This document shows, in pieces, positions 1 through 12,794 of a stretch of 64,000 nucleotides of DNA. Below the pieces are notes generated by a model, which was not told where the DNA came from, ran no database searches, and saw only the letters and a list, made by a program, of their open reading frames with translations. Location: assembly GCA_006538405.1 (NCBI GenBank), contig BJKQ01000005.1:1488001-1552000 (forward strand), written 5' to 3'. The position numbers and the translations under genes are program-made. Position 1 is the first letter of the stretch, and each line of letters opens with the position of its first letter. Source of the stretch: Hansfordia pulvinata (Eukaryota > Ascomycota > Sordariomycetes > Xylariales).

Positions 1-461
1 AACATGCTTGGCCGTAACAGGGGGATCAAATGGGGCCCGGAGCGATGGCAAGACTGGCACGTTGGCCAGCCCAGACTCAAGCATGATTCTGATCGAGGCA
101 GTAAAGGAACAGAGGGTGGGGTGGTGGACGTAGTCATCACGTGTGAGGAGAGATGCTGGGATGCCGTGATTGACGATCTCCTCAACAGGGGATCCCCCTC
201 AACCGACCCGTTCATGTCATCAACGTGGACATTAAGGACAACCACGAGGAGGCCTCGATCGGAGGGCGTGGCATCCGCGATCTTGCCGACTCCTTGAACA
301 AGGCCGCCATGGAAGAGCGGGAGGTTGTCGGCTCCGCGGCCTTTGACATGGCCAGTGCTGCAAGCCGGGCCTCCTTTGACGAGCGCGTGCCCGACATTAT
401 CGGCGAGTGGCAAGAGAGGTGGCCGAACCTGCCGGCGACCTGGACGCTGTCGTGGTTCTGA
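1..461 (+). CDS. SSU72: SSU72 RNA polymerase II CTD phosphatase, 3' part (one frameshift)
   Basis: This is the C-terminal part of SSU72, the cysteine phosphatase that removes Ser5 phosphate from the RNA polymerase II C-terminal repeat and works in the cleavage/polyadenylation complex in the nucleus. The reading frame enters at base 1 and carries the family signatures [39 protein letters not shown] and the family-typical end WTLSWF before a TGA at 459-461. The catalytic CX5R loop lies upstream, outside the window. The frame shifts by one base at the five-C run 194-198: upstream codons use one frame (ends LLNRGSP), downstream codons another ([15 protein letters not shown]). Adding one C would restore continuity, so a lost base in the C run is likely. 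Family identity rests on several motifs and is firm; whether the break is real or an assembly error cannot be told here. Confidence 0.9.
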
Positions 462-3400
462 AACGATTGTGTGTTGCGCTTGAGCGAAGGGCGCAAATAC
501 TGCGGCGTTGTTGTGTTAGATGATACCAGGGAAGCTTCCCACGAATGCAATTGGTCTTTGATTATCCACTGCAACGAGTATTCGTACAGGCCAATTGATA
601 GACAGCTGCACCATGTGCGTGCTGTCTGGCGATCTGGACATGGCCTGGAAGCCGAGCCGCGATTCAAGCTATGTTACGGTTACGGGCTGGGCTGGTCAGA
701 TGAGGGGCTCGTCGAACACATCATCTGGCCCGTCACGCCACGTCAAGCCGTGCTCGGAAAGGCAGACAGGGCGTCCGTGTGCTAGATGGAATGGCCATGT
801 TATGTTGACCAGGAACTGCCGATCACCCGGTTGCCATGCTCGGAGTATATGAGGCATGGTGCTGACCTTCGTCCATTGCGTCGCATCGCAGGAGATAGGA
901 GACTCTCAGGAGCGGTACCGAGAACCATTGCCAATCTCGATGAGGTGCCTCAATGATGACAGCCCGTCCTCCCCGTGAGTATATGAAACAGGGCTACAAC
1001 TCACTACCAGTGAGGGTACAGAATATCATCAAGTCATTGACACGGCCAAGTCACCTTTGGATAGTAGACACATTTTAAATGATTGCACCACGGCATCCAC
1101 GCCTTGTAGACTCTTCATCAAAGGCATCTCGTCTTGGACGCATATCATCCCTTTGGACGCAATGCGCTCGCGTGGTGTTGGATCGCTACATCTGCACACC
1201 ATGATTAAGAACCATGATGCTGGCTTTGAGAATACTCAGGGGCACCGGTTTTTAAGGGTGACAAAGCGACACTCAACAACGCTGGGAAAGTCGGTACTAC
1301 AATAAGTGATCCCCCATAGTATATAATGAAACTGTGTAGTATATTTAAGTCTAGAGGTAAGAGAGGGCGGGAGGAAAACATTGAGCCTGTAGTTATAGCT
1401 CAACATGTGTTTGTTCTTCCCTGATTAGTCGTGCTCTCTCGGCTAATAGCAACGCCAGGGACGAGGCCACGTAGTAACGACGGCCGGTTTTTCCTCACAC
1501 GGCCGAGCCCAGTCGAGCCGGCGACCACGTTGGGCCATGTGGCCGCACCCATCCCACTGGGGAAATCGTCGATCCGGCTGTCGGCCACAGCAGCGCGACC
1601 CAGGTAGCGTTGAGGGCCCCAGCCTCGCCCCTCTCGCCCGACGCGCTGGTCTCGATGATCTCGGGCTCAGCCTTATTGCTGCGAGCGGGCGCTGCTTGGC
1701 TCTTCGCGTGCGGGTTCTCCCAATGCCTGGGTAGGTAACTACCCGTGCTACCTTGGGTAGGTAGGTAATGTGGACGCGCTCGTGCGGAAACATCACCTAT
1801 GCCCCCTTTGGCTCTCGACCATCCCGCATCTGTGCGATCACCCCCTTACGCGTGTGCCGTACAGATCGGTGTGATAAGTAAGGCGGTACTCGTACTTGTG
1901 ACATTCCGGGAGGCAAAAAGACCAGAATAAGATGGAGTAATTAAGGTAGAGAGACCCGCCAGCCTAGGCATCATGGCCCCCTCGGGATGCCGGCGGCCCG
2001 GGGCCATGCGCCATCTCGCGTCGGGCGGAAGATCGACACCGGGCAGGAGAGCACGCGTGACACCCGCGGCGGCTGGCCGTAGGGCAGGACTGGACGAGAG
2101 GAAGGCTCATCACGCGAAAGTCGCGTTTCCCCGCTAGCTGTCCTCGGACGACAAGGCGCCGGCCCGAGCAGCCGCCCACACACACACGCACACACACACA
2201 CACACACACAGAGCTTTTGTAGCGTGGGTTTCCAGTGTACGAGTTCAGAGAGCCGCTGATAGTTGATTACGACATAAAGAAAAATAAGTCTCCTATCTGT
2301 TATTGTCCGCCGTCCGTCCACCTGGACCCGCGTCAGTGAGTCCCTAAGTATGCGTGCTTTTGTCGAGAGCCAAGTGATTAGATCCGAGTGAACCAAAAGG
2401 CCCGGAAGGACGGACTTGTTGGTCTGGATGGAGCACCAGGTGAAGGGCAAGGGGAAAAGTCCCCCGCCCGGCTCTTGCCCGGGTGTGGCTTCCGGCTCGG
2501 CCGGCCGGGCGGCCGACGGCGCGGGCGTTTGGGTTGGACTGCCGCGGGCCCCGGTTTTCATATTTCTATTGTAATAAAGATCTGTGAGATTACCGCCCAG
2601 GTACGCGTACACACTACTCGTACGAGCCCTACGGAGAAAGATCTGAAGACATTCGTAGTTACGAACCGGTACCTGTCCGTACAGCGCCTCCACGCGGCTC
2701 TCTGGGGTCACCACACGACACGTGCGGACGCGAAGCGGACGCGGAGGGGCGGACGTGCCGGGAGGGGGGAGGCTCTTTGCGTCTTTGGCGACGGGCTACT
2801 CGTTCGCGCGCGCGCAGGAATTTCGCGTTCGTGGGAGCTGAGAGCGCGAGTCTACGAGTCGTGCCGCCGCGGGTAAATTGCCCTTCCTTCGCCGGCGCCG
2901 GCGCCGTCAGCCGTCAGGCTGTGTACGCATACGGGCAGGGCACGGGAGCTACGGGCAGGTCAGGAGCCGCCGCCTACGAGTAAGGGAGGTGGCTGCGGTA
3001 GAAACTCTTAAGTTGAAGAGCTCACGGGTTTATAGCTTCTGCCACTCGTGCGAGCCATCTGAAGCAAGACTGTCGAGCTTCTGTATAAAGTGCCCCCCCC
3101 CCCCCCCCCCCTGCGCCCTTCCAACGCTTGGTTTCCACACACTGATGAAAGAGGAGTCTCTCGTGGTACTCACTGCGAGTACTGTATGGATAATTTGACA
3201 AATGCGCATTGGGCTGCGTAGCAGGCTAACCTATTAGTAACCTATTAGTCGCGTGCTCATGAGGGCCTAGCTGGAGATAAGGGGTTGCGTGGCGGAGAAA
3301 AGGGGGCGCGCCTGTGAGTTCTACTTGTCAACACCTAATGTACGCGTTTGGTACGAGTATTTATTGGCTGACTGCACGCCTGCACGGCTACCAGGACTCG

Positions 3401-6400
3401 TACACGTACACAAGGGGGGCCTACTCGTGCGAGTTAGGTACTCATAGGCGCGAAAACGGGCTTGATGAAAGCCCACCTGCCAGTCCTCCCAGGAGCAAGC
3501 GCCGACGATCGAAAGGGCCAGACCCGGGCACTCCCCCCCTTGCGGTCGACCTCTCCATCCCCTATTTCATGACCATTGTTGCGAGCGGCCCCTGGCGCCT
3601 CTGCTGTATGTGCACGCGCGCGAGACGCGTATCAGACGGTGCCGTCGAATACCTACCTCCCCTCAGAGGATCCATTGGGCCATGTCAGCCTCGCGGTCTG
3701 CGTCTCGTTGCGCTGCCACTCGCCAGGTCCGTCGTCTCGGTATATCTTCTCTCGCGGCTTGTCGTCCGGGACAGGGAGGGCCCTATCTCCGCCGCAGCAT
3801 CCTGGCCCGAAGGGGGTTACGAGTATCTCTCCCAGACAGCACATGGTTTGATTAGGAGGTGGCCTTTCCCCAGCTACTCACTACCTACCAGGTACGAGTA
3901 CCTAGTCGGTAGGTATCCTATTTCGCGTGAGCAAGGGAGAGGGCTCATGCAAACACCAGCCACTATTTCGCTGGAGCGCATCGACCGGTTCGGCATGGGG
4001 GACATGATGGACTTTTGCGCATGGACATCTACGAGTACTCGGATCTCTCCATGTGGCGGGACCGCGCATGAAACACTTTCATCAAGGGCGGACCTGCGCC
4101 AGGTCTCTCGCGCCCCGGGCCTTCTCGGCTGCCATGTGGACTGACGAGAGAAGGTGCCGCTGTGTAGGGATGATGCCTTCTTGTGCGAGTGTGCACGCAT
4201 CCGTACGCGTAAGAAGCAGAAACGAGCAATGCTCTCCCGGAAGATCCAAATGGTGGCATACGTCAGTGGCTGAAGCGGCTGCCAAATGGTGCCGGTGTAC
4301 GAGTTGAAGACCTGATGCTTCTACGAGTACTCCATAGAATAGAACTGTTCAGAGCCACGATAGCTACTGGTTCGGGTACTCGTACTCTCTTCCCCGCCGC
4401 CTGCTGCGTTGAGGCTCGACCCGCAGTGTGCGAGGCGTCCGGGGGTTGTTGCTTTGCCACCGCTGTCTGCGACATGCACGAGGCCAAACCAAGCATCCCG
4501 TCGTCTCGCACGAGTTGGCGTGCAGTCTGTGCTCGAACGGCCGGCCTGTCTCTCTTCCCAGACTCGCGAGACGAAACCTGCACTCGTAGTGGGAGCTGGC
4601 AGAGTGCCGGCGGCCTCATCAGCAGCTGATCTGCACGTGCGCCTCCGCAGTCCTCCTCCGCAGTCTGCCAAGTTTTCTTGTTATTATTGTTGTTGCTGCT
4701 ACTGCTGTCCTACTCGTAGATGAAATACAGAGTGACTATTGTTGTTCTCGTGGTCACCGTTCTTGTTGTCGTCGTTGATGCGCCCTCAAGCATATACCCA
4801 GCACGCAAACCTCCATTGGCCGGGGGGGGGGGGCGCACGAATCCGCCGTGGGAAGATCCCCAGTAGCCAGCCCGATGCTCCGTACAAAGACGCGTGTACG
4901 GATGCCCACGAGTACGGTACGTGTATCGTGAGGATCCTGCCACGGGTGTCGTGTCCCTCTTTCATTATTACTTTACCCACATCCACTCTGATAAGCCACG
5001 GAGGAGCCGCGGGAACCACTGGTGAGAAATATACTTGTCTCTGTGCGCCCGGAAGCCCCGTCAGATCTTGTACCGAGAGGGAGTACGAGTAAGGGATAGG
5101 GGATGGAGGTCGAGATCAAGCGTCGAGTGGGGGGAAAAGCCAGTGCTTTAATCTTAATCACCGGCCTCCCGCTACCACGAGCACTGCACCCCTGTCAGTA
5201 CTTCAGTACTTTGATCGAGTTGAACTTTGATAATCTTGTCCTTCTTTCGTGGCCTTCTTGCGACTTCTGATGGCGCCGCACAATCTTGTCCGTCACCCTA
5301 ACCCCCTCTTCTCTCTCTCTCTTCCATGGGCTCTCATTAGCAGTACGAGTATAGCAGTGCTGCTAACCATGAGGGACGTTCGGGCGGACGTATGATGTAC
5401 GGGTATGTACTGGCAGTGGCGGGAGACCAAGACATGGGACCAGCCATTCAATTGGGCTGTGTGCGAATGCGAAGTATCTGGATACGGTGGCCCTGCCTCG
5501 ATGGGCAGAAGCCAAGAAAACTGCACAACTTCCAACTCGCACAATGCAGGAGTCGCTGTCGGTCTCATCTTCTGCGAGCATCTACGAGTATTCTCCCCTA
5601 AATTGGGAGGTTGACAATCCCGGTCGGTCTGGATCGACCGACTCCCGGCTCCCGCCCTCTCTTGTTGTCTCCTCTCTTGCTACCCCCATGGAAGCCAGGG
5701 CCTCCCCTTGTCCCCCCTTATCCGTAGCATAGTCGTACGTACCGTACGCGTAGTACTCGTAACCGTTCGAGTGCCTGTACCTACTTCGTGCTCGTCCAAG
5801 ATCAGCCTGCCAGAGGTGAGCCGTTGAGGCCGGGGCCCTTCACACCGTTGACCGTTACGGAGACGCAAAGATTCAGAGCAGGGCCTTCGTACCTCCAGTT
5901 GAAGCAGGGCTTCTGTTCTCATACCCATGGTGTACAGTGTACTCGTACCAAAAACCCCACCGCTACAGGAGGGAATGGGGGGCCACGGGGTCCGGGCCTG
6001 ACAGGCCATCAAATCGTTCATTTGCAGGCTTGCCCCGGTCGCTCGACCCGTTCCTGCAGTCACCGGACTCGCTCCGGACCCGTCTGATCATTCCCGCGCG
6101 ACCCTATCTTGCGTGCCTGGGACCGTACCCGTACGAGCACCCACCCGCCCGGGAGCAGGAGACGCGGGGCTGCCAGCTTTCACTATGAGAGCGTTGGGCA
6201 AGAGTGGTGAGGCTGACTGGTATTCGTACTCATAATTGTAGCTCAATGCCTGAAGGTCTGTGTGTGGGAAGAAATGCGATATGGCTGCCATTTCCGAGGT
6301 CGGGCCAGGCCCGATCAGCCCCAATCAGAGATGCCCATGTGAGGAAGAAGCCCGACAAGGCCCCCATAGCACGTCCTGGCTGTGGTGTCTCTCGAGGCTG

Positions 6401-8788
6401 GTTATTGCGCGTGTGCTATCGGGCGCCTCGACAACTCGTACAGAGAAGATGTCCAGGCAGCGTCGCCCGCCAGCCATCTCTCCCCACTGCCTGTGACTTT
6501 GCAATTGTCTTCTTCTTCTTTGCCCTTCTTCTCTATCGGACAGGGAAGGGCTGGTAAGATGTTGTGATCCTGCTACTGGCCAGCGCGCCTTGTTACTTAT
6601 ACTCGTACGGTTTTTGCCGGTCGCAAGCCGTCGTCGCCAAGGGCCTGACGGTTTGAACCGACGACGCCTGTCGATCAGCCATAGCCCAACGTCTTCGCGC
6701 CGTTCGCTGACCCACGAGTGAGTACTCGTACTGGTGTTGCCACGCCGGCCGCCAGCCTGCCACCCGGCGCGGCGGGCGTGTGCTCTGTCAGCTCGCCCAG
6801 CCTTTCTCATTTCTGGTCCAGATCTACGCTTTGGAACGTGGAGCCGGGGAGACAGGAACGTGTTCCAGCGAGGCCTCGCCGACCTGATACTCGCACTGCG
6901 CCCCAGCGAGTCTCTTCGCAGGCCGCCCACTGCAAGATCCCGTGCTTGCCCACCTCCTTGCCGCGCACTTTGGCTCTCAGGGGGCCCGGACAGCGTACGT
7001 AGATGGCGTGTGGCTGGGGGTAGCCGAGGGGTCGCCTCCGTCCTCGTGGTGGCTGGCTGGGAATTACTGGCACGAGTCAAGGACTTGCCTCTTGGGGCAT
7101 AGCGGGTGCACCGCTCGTCGCCGTACCTGCACCAGGCATCTTCTCGTCGACATTACGGAGTATTAGCCTGCATAAAAGTAGTAGTCAGCTACTTGCCTCG
7201 CAGATGATTTCCGCTGGAACCGCGAGCCCTGGTGCCAACTTTTCGCAGCCAATGTCTTGCCGTACCCGCCGCTGCCAAGCCTTCAATCAGTCCCGCGTTG
7301 TCGCACTCTGGACCGCCGGGACTGACTGCTCGATGCTTGGCCGCCTGGTCTAATAATCTGTCGACTGTCGACGAGCAATCGGTTGTGGTTGTGTGTTGAG
7401 GTGTAGATTGATTGTCAAGTCGCCACCGCATCCTTCGGGCCAGGCCAAGTCGAGTCGGTGCGCGGCGCCCCCCATTGCGGGCTTTCCATGGCGCCCATTT
7501 GAGAGTGCAGGTACCTACTTGCTTGGAAGAGATCGGAGGGGGAAGGCGCGCAGTAGGTACCTACCAGAACCTGAGTCGACTTGATTCTGGGGCCCTGTCG
7601 ATGCAACGAGCTGGCATTTTAGGCGGGTCTCCACTCACTGTACCGCCCCATCTGCAGGATATGGGAAGCTAGCGGCTGTAGATACAAGTACCGGATAGGT
7701 TTCTGTGCCTGCTCGATGGGCACTCTCATGCAGATGGAAGGAACGCACGGGTGGCAGGGGTCGAGAGTGCGACCCAGTTACATCTACTAGTACTTGCATC
7801 TCGCTCTGGGTGAGCACAGTCTCCAATGTACCTACGAGTTTGCTCGCGCGCCTCCAGCTTGTAGCCAGGTACGAGTACTCACGACGTGCGTGCCCTCATG
7901 TGGCCGTGGGCGTACTCGTACTCCGCCCAGGGCCAGTCCGGTACCCGCACACCCTAGAATGTCACTTGGGGGCATCCATGATGAGCCCTCCGTCGGGTGC
8001 CCAGGGCTCCCCCCGGCCTGGGCGCCTATGCTGTCGGGTGTCGCGCTGGAGTACGGAGTACGAGTAGCTGGGGCGGGCTGGGTTCCATCGCTGCCGGCGC
8101 TGCTGTGCGCCTCCTGCGTCTGCCCGCGGTGCCGCGCTCCTTTTCTTCTTCCCGCCCGTCTGCGCTGCCACCCTTTCTCCGCGAGGACCTCGCTCCAACC
8201 AACCAACGACCTTGACACTCCACGACGCCCGTCATACCCTTTCCACGACACGACGACCGCCTTCCCGTCGCCTCCGACGTGCTGCACGCGACGCCGCATC
8301 ATCCCGGCCGCTGCACTCGACAGCCTCGCCTGTGTTCTGTCACCCGCCGCTGGCCCGCTCCCTCCCTGACTCGCCTCGCCCCCTGGAAACCCTCACCAGC
8401 TTCGACCCTGAGACGCCAAGAGGTTACAGACGGATGGCTGCCCCGGCGCCTTGAACGATCATCCGACCCAACCTCATCCACCACGCTCTCTTTCTCCCGC
8501 CTCTCTCCGCGCCCGAGTTGAGCCTCAACATCCGCCTCGGCCGCTGAGCGACGACACCACCACCATCAACAAGACTCGTCCACTCTTGGGACTCGCAAAA
8601 AGAGACGGCACAGTAGATAGCAGGAGAGACCTAGGCGGACGCGGAGTGGCCGAATCGCCCGCCCGTCTCGCGCCAGACTCGGGCCCAGGCGCCTCCGGCC
8701 CATTCCGCTCTCTGTCGCCTGTCTCAATATTCAGGCGCGCCAGATCCAAGACACTGTCGAGACCTGGTCAATTGAGCGCTCCGCGAAC
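462..8788. other. Intergenic region with TACGAGTA motifs and SPA2 leader
   Basis: No reading frame here resembles a protein family I know. The stretch holds 19 exact copies of TACGAGTA or its complement between 1887 and 8066, an AC dinucleotide run near 2179-2210, a 19-C homopolymer at 3093-3111, and several GGTAGGTA/TACCTACC words (1730-1770, 3895-3915, 7508-7565). The last 580 bases (about 8210-8788) are rich in C and T, as in many fungal promoters and leaders, and probably contain the SPA2 promoter and 5' UTR. Open frames of up to 276 codons in this region have high-GC shadow composition and no recognisable domain. Confidence 0.7.
3093..3111. repeat. 19-base C homopolymer
   Basis: An uninterrupted run of 19 C in the intergenic region upstream of SPA2. 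Confidence 0.9.
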
Positions 8789-11496
8789 ATGAACCCGAGA
8801 AATGCACCACTTTCCCCAGTGAGTGTCGGCGGCAGCGAATTAACCGCCTCTCCCAACAACGATAAGCACGCCTACCCGTTTCCCACCGGCGGCAGAGCCC
8901 CCCTTTCTCCCCCTTCATCCGGCACCTTCAGCCCGACCATGAATGGCTTTCCCCCGGACCCCAAAGCGTCGCCGGCCCCAGTCCTCCGCCCAGTATTGCC
9001 GGCCGCACCAGCTACGCCAGAAGCGAGAGCGGCAGGAGTGCCGTCGCCGAGGGCACCGAAGGCATCCTAGGTGAACACTACGTCGCTCTCAAGAGATACC
9101 TGGCCGCCACCTCCAAAGATGGCCGCGCCAATCCCCCGCCCAATCGCGCCCGCGACAAGCTGCTCCGTCTTTCCTCGGTCCAGTTCCTCGAGCTGTCCAT
9201 GGACGTTTATGACGAGCTGCTCAGACGCCAGGCCTTTGCGCGCAAACCACCCAATGCTCCCCCCAACGCCGGTCCTCCGCCTACCTCCTCCCGGAGAATA
9301 CATTTCATCCCAAGCGCAACCAGGCGCGGCAAAAGTTGTCTACTCTCGGCCAGCCCCGGTTTCGTGATCTAGCCACCGATGTCTTCTGTGAGTTGGAGAG
9401 GCGACTGCCTCGGTTCGCCCAAGGCGACATCCCTAGGCCTCCGCGCAGAAGGCCCGATGGCCGCATGCGCCGCCCCTCCGATGCCAGCTCCATTAGATCA
9501 GCAGCTGGACCTCCCAGGATCGGCGACTATCCCGCGCCACCGTCCCCTGGAATGCCACCTGGTGGCTTTGACCGGAGACTCCAGAGCAACACTATTGTCC
9601 CAAACAAGAGCACAATGGTTGAGGAAGATGACGATGGCATCGCTTCCCCAGACGAGGATAGTTATGGCATGGGCCTTGTGAACGGCAACCGGCAAAGCAA
9701 GAGAAGTGCCGGCTCCTCTGAGGTAAACAACTTCCCACACCTGGCGTCCATACAATCTGTACAAGAAACTAATTCGAATTTAGACGGACAAGAAGTTGAT
9801 AGACGACTATCAAGCACAAGTGGCAGAGCTCAGAGAAAAGCTGGACAGTATGGAGGATCAAATGAAGAAGAAGGACGACGAGTTGAATAATCTAATCGAT
9901 GAACGGACACGCTCATCTCCTAGCGATGCCGAGAAGCAAGAATGGGACGAAGCACGGGCGAGTCTCGAAAGCAGGCTCACGGAGGCGCAAAGCCTGAACG
10001 ACTCATTACGCGACGACATTGAACGCATGAGAGACGATCATGAGGCGGAATCGCACAGACTACGCCAGGATCTGGACGAGGCCCGCCAAGTTGCTGGTGG
10101 TGCAGGGGGCGACTCGCACCTTGCCCAGGAAAATCAAGACCTCCGCGCCGCCCTGGAGGAGCAGCAACATGTGACGCAGGAAGCACAGCGAGAACTGCGG
10201 CAATTCTTCGACGAGATGAAGGTCTTGTCGCAGAAGCACACCCCTTCGTGGGATAGGCAGACTGAGCTGGAGAAGGCCAACGACAAGCTCGAGGAAGAGG
10301 TTCGCGAGTGGAGAAACCGCTACGCTCTGGCCAAGACGCAGGTGCGCGACATGCGTGGATCGTCCTCTGGTCTGGGCATTACCAACGATGCCGCCAAGTA
10401 CGTTCGCGAGAAAGGCTTCACCCAGGATACCGGTCTCGTCAAGGACGTTCATGTCACCAAATTCCAGATGTCTGTAGACGAACTGTTGCAGCACGCCCGC
10501 ACCGATGACCCCGCCAAGGCTATCGACTTCATGAAGGCCGTCGTGGCCAACGTTAGACGCATTATGAAGGACATCGAGTCCTCTGGCGAAGGCCCGACTC
10601 CCCAGCAGCAGAAGATGAAGGCCCGCGTGTCGGCGACAGCGAACAACCTTATTACGGCCTGCAAGAACTTCGCCACGGCCGCTGGCATCTCGCCCGTCTC
10701 ACTCGTTGATGCCGCTGCGTCTCACCTGGTTGCCTCCCTGGTCGAGCTGCTCCGCATCGTCAAGATTCGCGATTCTCCCGAAGGCGAACTTGACGAGGAG
10801 GAGAATGGCACAGTGACGCCTCCGGACTCGGCTGGATTCTTTTCGAAGCGCAACACGAACCAGCAGGATGACTACGGGGAGCCCAACGGGTCTCCTTTGG
10901 CGCCCCCGCCGCCCTTCCAAGGTCTGCGTGGAATGCGTGACAGCACACAATCATCAGCCTACAGCCCCATTGCCTCCCCCAGGGACTCGGACAACCACTA
11001 CACTTCGATCATCTCCAACGGCAACAGCACGGTGAACGGCGCCGCGGCTCACACCGATTCCAAGGACCTGCCGCCGATGCCCAACGGCTACCACCATGAC
11101 GCGAACATAGAAGACCTGAAGTACTACCTCGGGGATCAGCAGAGCCTGATGATCCAGAACATCCAGACCCTTGTGGACTTGGTGCGCCGCGACGGACCGC
11201 CCTACGAGATTATCGACGAGATCGATGCTATTGTGGGAGTGGTCGACAACATCACGGGCGAGACGGAAACCAGCGGGTATGGTAGCGACAAAGTGCAGCA
11301 GCTCGCAGCTAGCCGGCAACGCATGATGGAAGCTGGTGACCACGGCCACAAGCTGGCGTCCGAGGGGTTGCAGGGCGGTGACCGCGATTGGCGGATGTGG
11401 ACGCAGACGCTTCCGCCGGCTGCTTTCGAGATCAAGCGCATGGCGAACGAGCTCATTCAATCCCTTGGTCAGCCTCCAGCAGATGACTTCTCCTAG
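8789..11496 (+). CDS. SPA2: SPA2-like polarisome scaffold protein (two exons, two frameshifts)
   Basis: SPA2 is the polarisome scaffold at hyphal tips that links MAPK and Cdc42 signalling to formin-driven actin assembly. The start MNPRNAPLSPVSVGG matches the usual N-terminus. Two tandem Spa2-homology (GIT) repeats follow: GEHYVALKRYLAATS...RARDKLLRLSSVQFLEL and NTFHPKRNQARQKLSTLG...LATDVFCELERRLPRF. A long coiled coil starts in exon 2 (TDKKLIDDYQAQVAELREKL), and the protein ends in PPADDFS. The intron is 9723-9783 (GTAAAC...TTAG, phase 0), at a natural boundary before TDKKLIDDY. Exon 1 breaks twice, each time by one missing base: near the four-C run 8976-8979, and at 9274-9285 where GPPP and YLLPEN are in different frames. 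With both bases present the product would be about 882 residues. Because every downstream domain is conserved, assembly error is more likely than a pseudogene. Confidence 0.9.
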
Positions 11497-12794
11497 AGGG
11501 AGACGCTTCGAATCTCACCAGCCACTTGACCGCCAGCATCCATATTGATGACCAGCCCCGCGCCAAGGGATGTCGAATTTGGCAAAAGCCAGGTGACTAC
11601 ACCAACGCGGCGCCCGAAACACGGCACGCGCACGAATCTAATGAATAGCACTCATATTAATACTCGAACTGTCGGGGCCCAATCGACCGAGGCACCAGAG
11701 CTGGGGTCACCATGTCTCGGCCGACTCCGGGTTGCCCCGAGGGGCCGCCTTGGAAAACGACAGCGACAAAATCTATTTCGTTGGTTTCCTCGGAGTACAT
11801 ACATTTTGTTTAGACGGCAGCATTGACTGGGACGGCACGTTTCTTGATTGAATGTACATGGGTCTCATCAAGGACGGTGTTTTCTCACGGGCCACGAGTC
11901 AAGCATTGTTATCATTACCTTTTAGGGTTCTCTTTCTTTTTTTCTTAATCCCCCCTTTTTAAAGCCTTCTTTATATTGCTTGGATTTGTTTCCGTCGGCA
12001 GCTGTTGATCTGCGACTCCTGGATGTGGACGCGTCTGCGTTGCGCTTCGCAGGTGGTTTCGGCCTCTTCACAAGACGGGGACAGACCAGGTGGAACGACG
12101 TGACGGACGTGACGGCAGCGAGGAGGAAGTATTCAGATACGCATGGAACTTGATGAAATCTACTGTCTCGGCCGTCTTTTGACCAGAGCTTCGGCAACAG
12201 CGGACAGACGAGACAAGAGACAGGACAGCAAGATAGCGGCATAGAAACAGCGTTTGCATGCCGGGCATTGGGTGTCGGTACTGCGAGTGGGACTTTGGTT
12301 GGAAAGCATAGCGGCAGGCATGGGAGTTGATACTGTCGTGGGAAAAGTCGAAGCTGAAGCCCGATGGGAGGGCAAAGTTCAGATGACACCCGAGTGATGG
12401 GACTTGCCAGGCTCTTGTATAACCAGTTAATAAAATCCATGAAGCTACTTGCAATCACCTCTTGTATGATGTGAGAAGAGATGCAGACGAGCAATGCCTC
12501 TTTTTTCTGGAGTCACAGACAGCATAGCATGGAGCGGGCGGCTAGAGACAGTGTGCATTGTACAGACACTGTACATCTCACTCAAGTATAGTCACAAATA
12601 CAGTGTATATAGAAAGAAACACTGTAAACAGCTTAGCAGAAGTGGCGGGCGATAAGAGATAAGCACGCGGACTGGAGAAAAAAGTTCCTGGCGGGCCGAC
12701 CTCGTTCGTACCTTGACACTGCCAACGCCCACGCCAACGTCACCGACGACGACGACGACGACGGCTTTCCCCCCCACCACCCACACAGCACACC
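11497..12794. other. Intergenic region between SPA2 and UTP4
   Basis: It holds the SPA2 3' UTR and the UTP4 promoter. A minus-strand open frame at 11922-12494 (190 codons) ends in a basic, Lys/Arg-rich tail but has no domain I recognise. GACGACGACG-type triplets at about 12746-12763 lie just ahead of the UTP4 start. Confidence 0.5.

Noticed and set aside
3314..4144. 276-codon plus-strand open frame
   Set aside because: It contains four or more copies of the intergenic octamer and no recognisable domain; overlapping frames on both strands are equally long.
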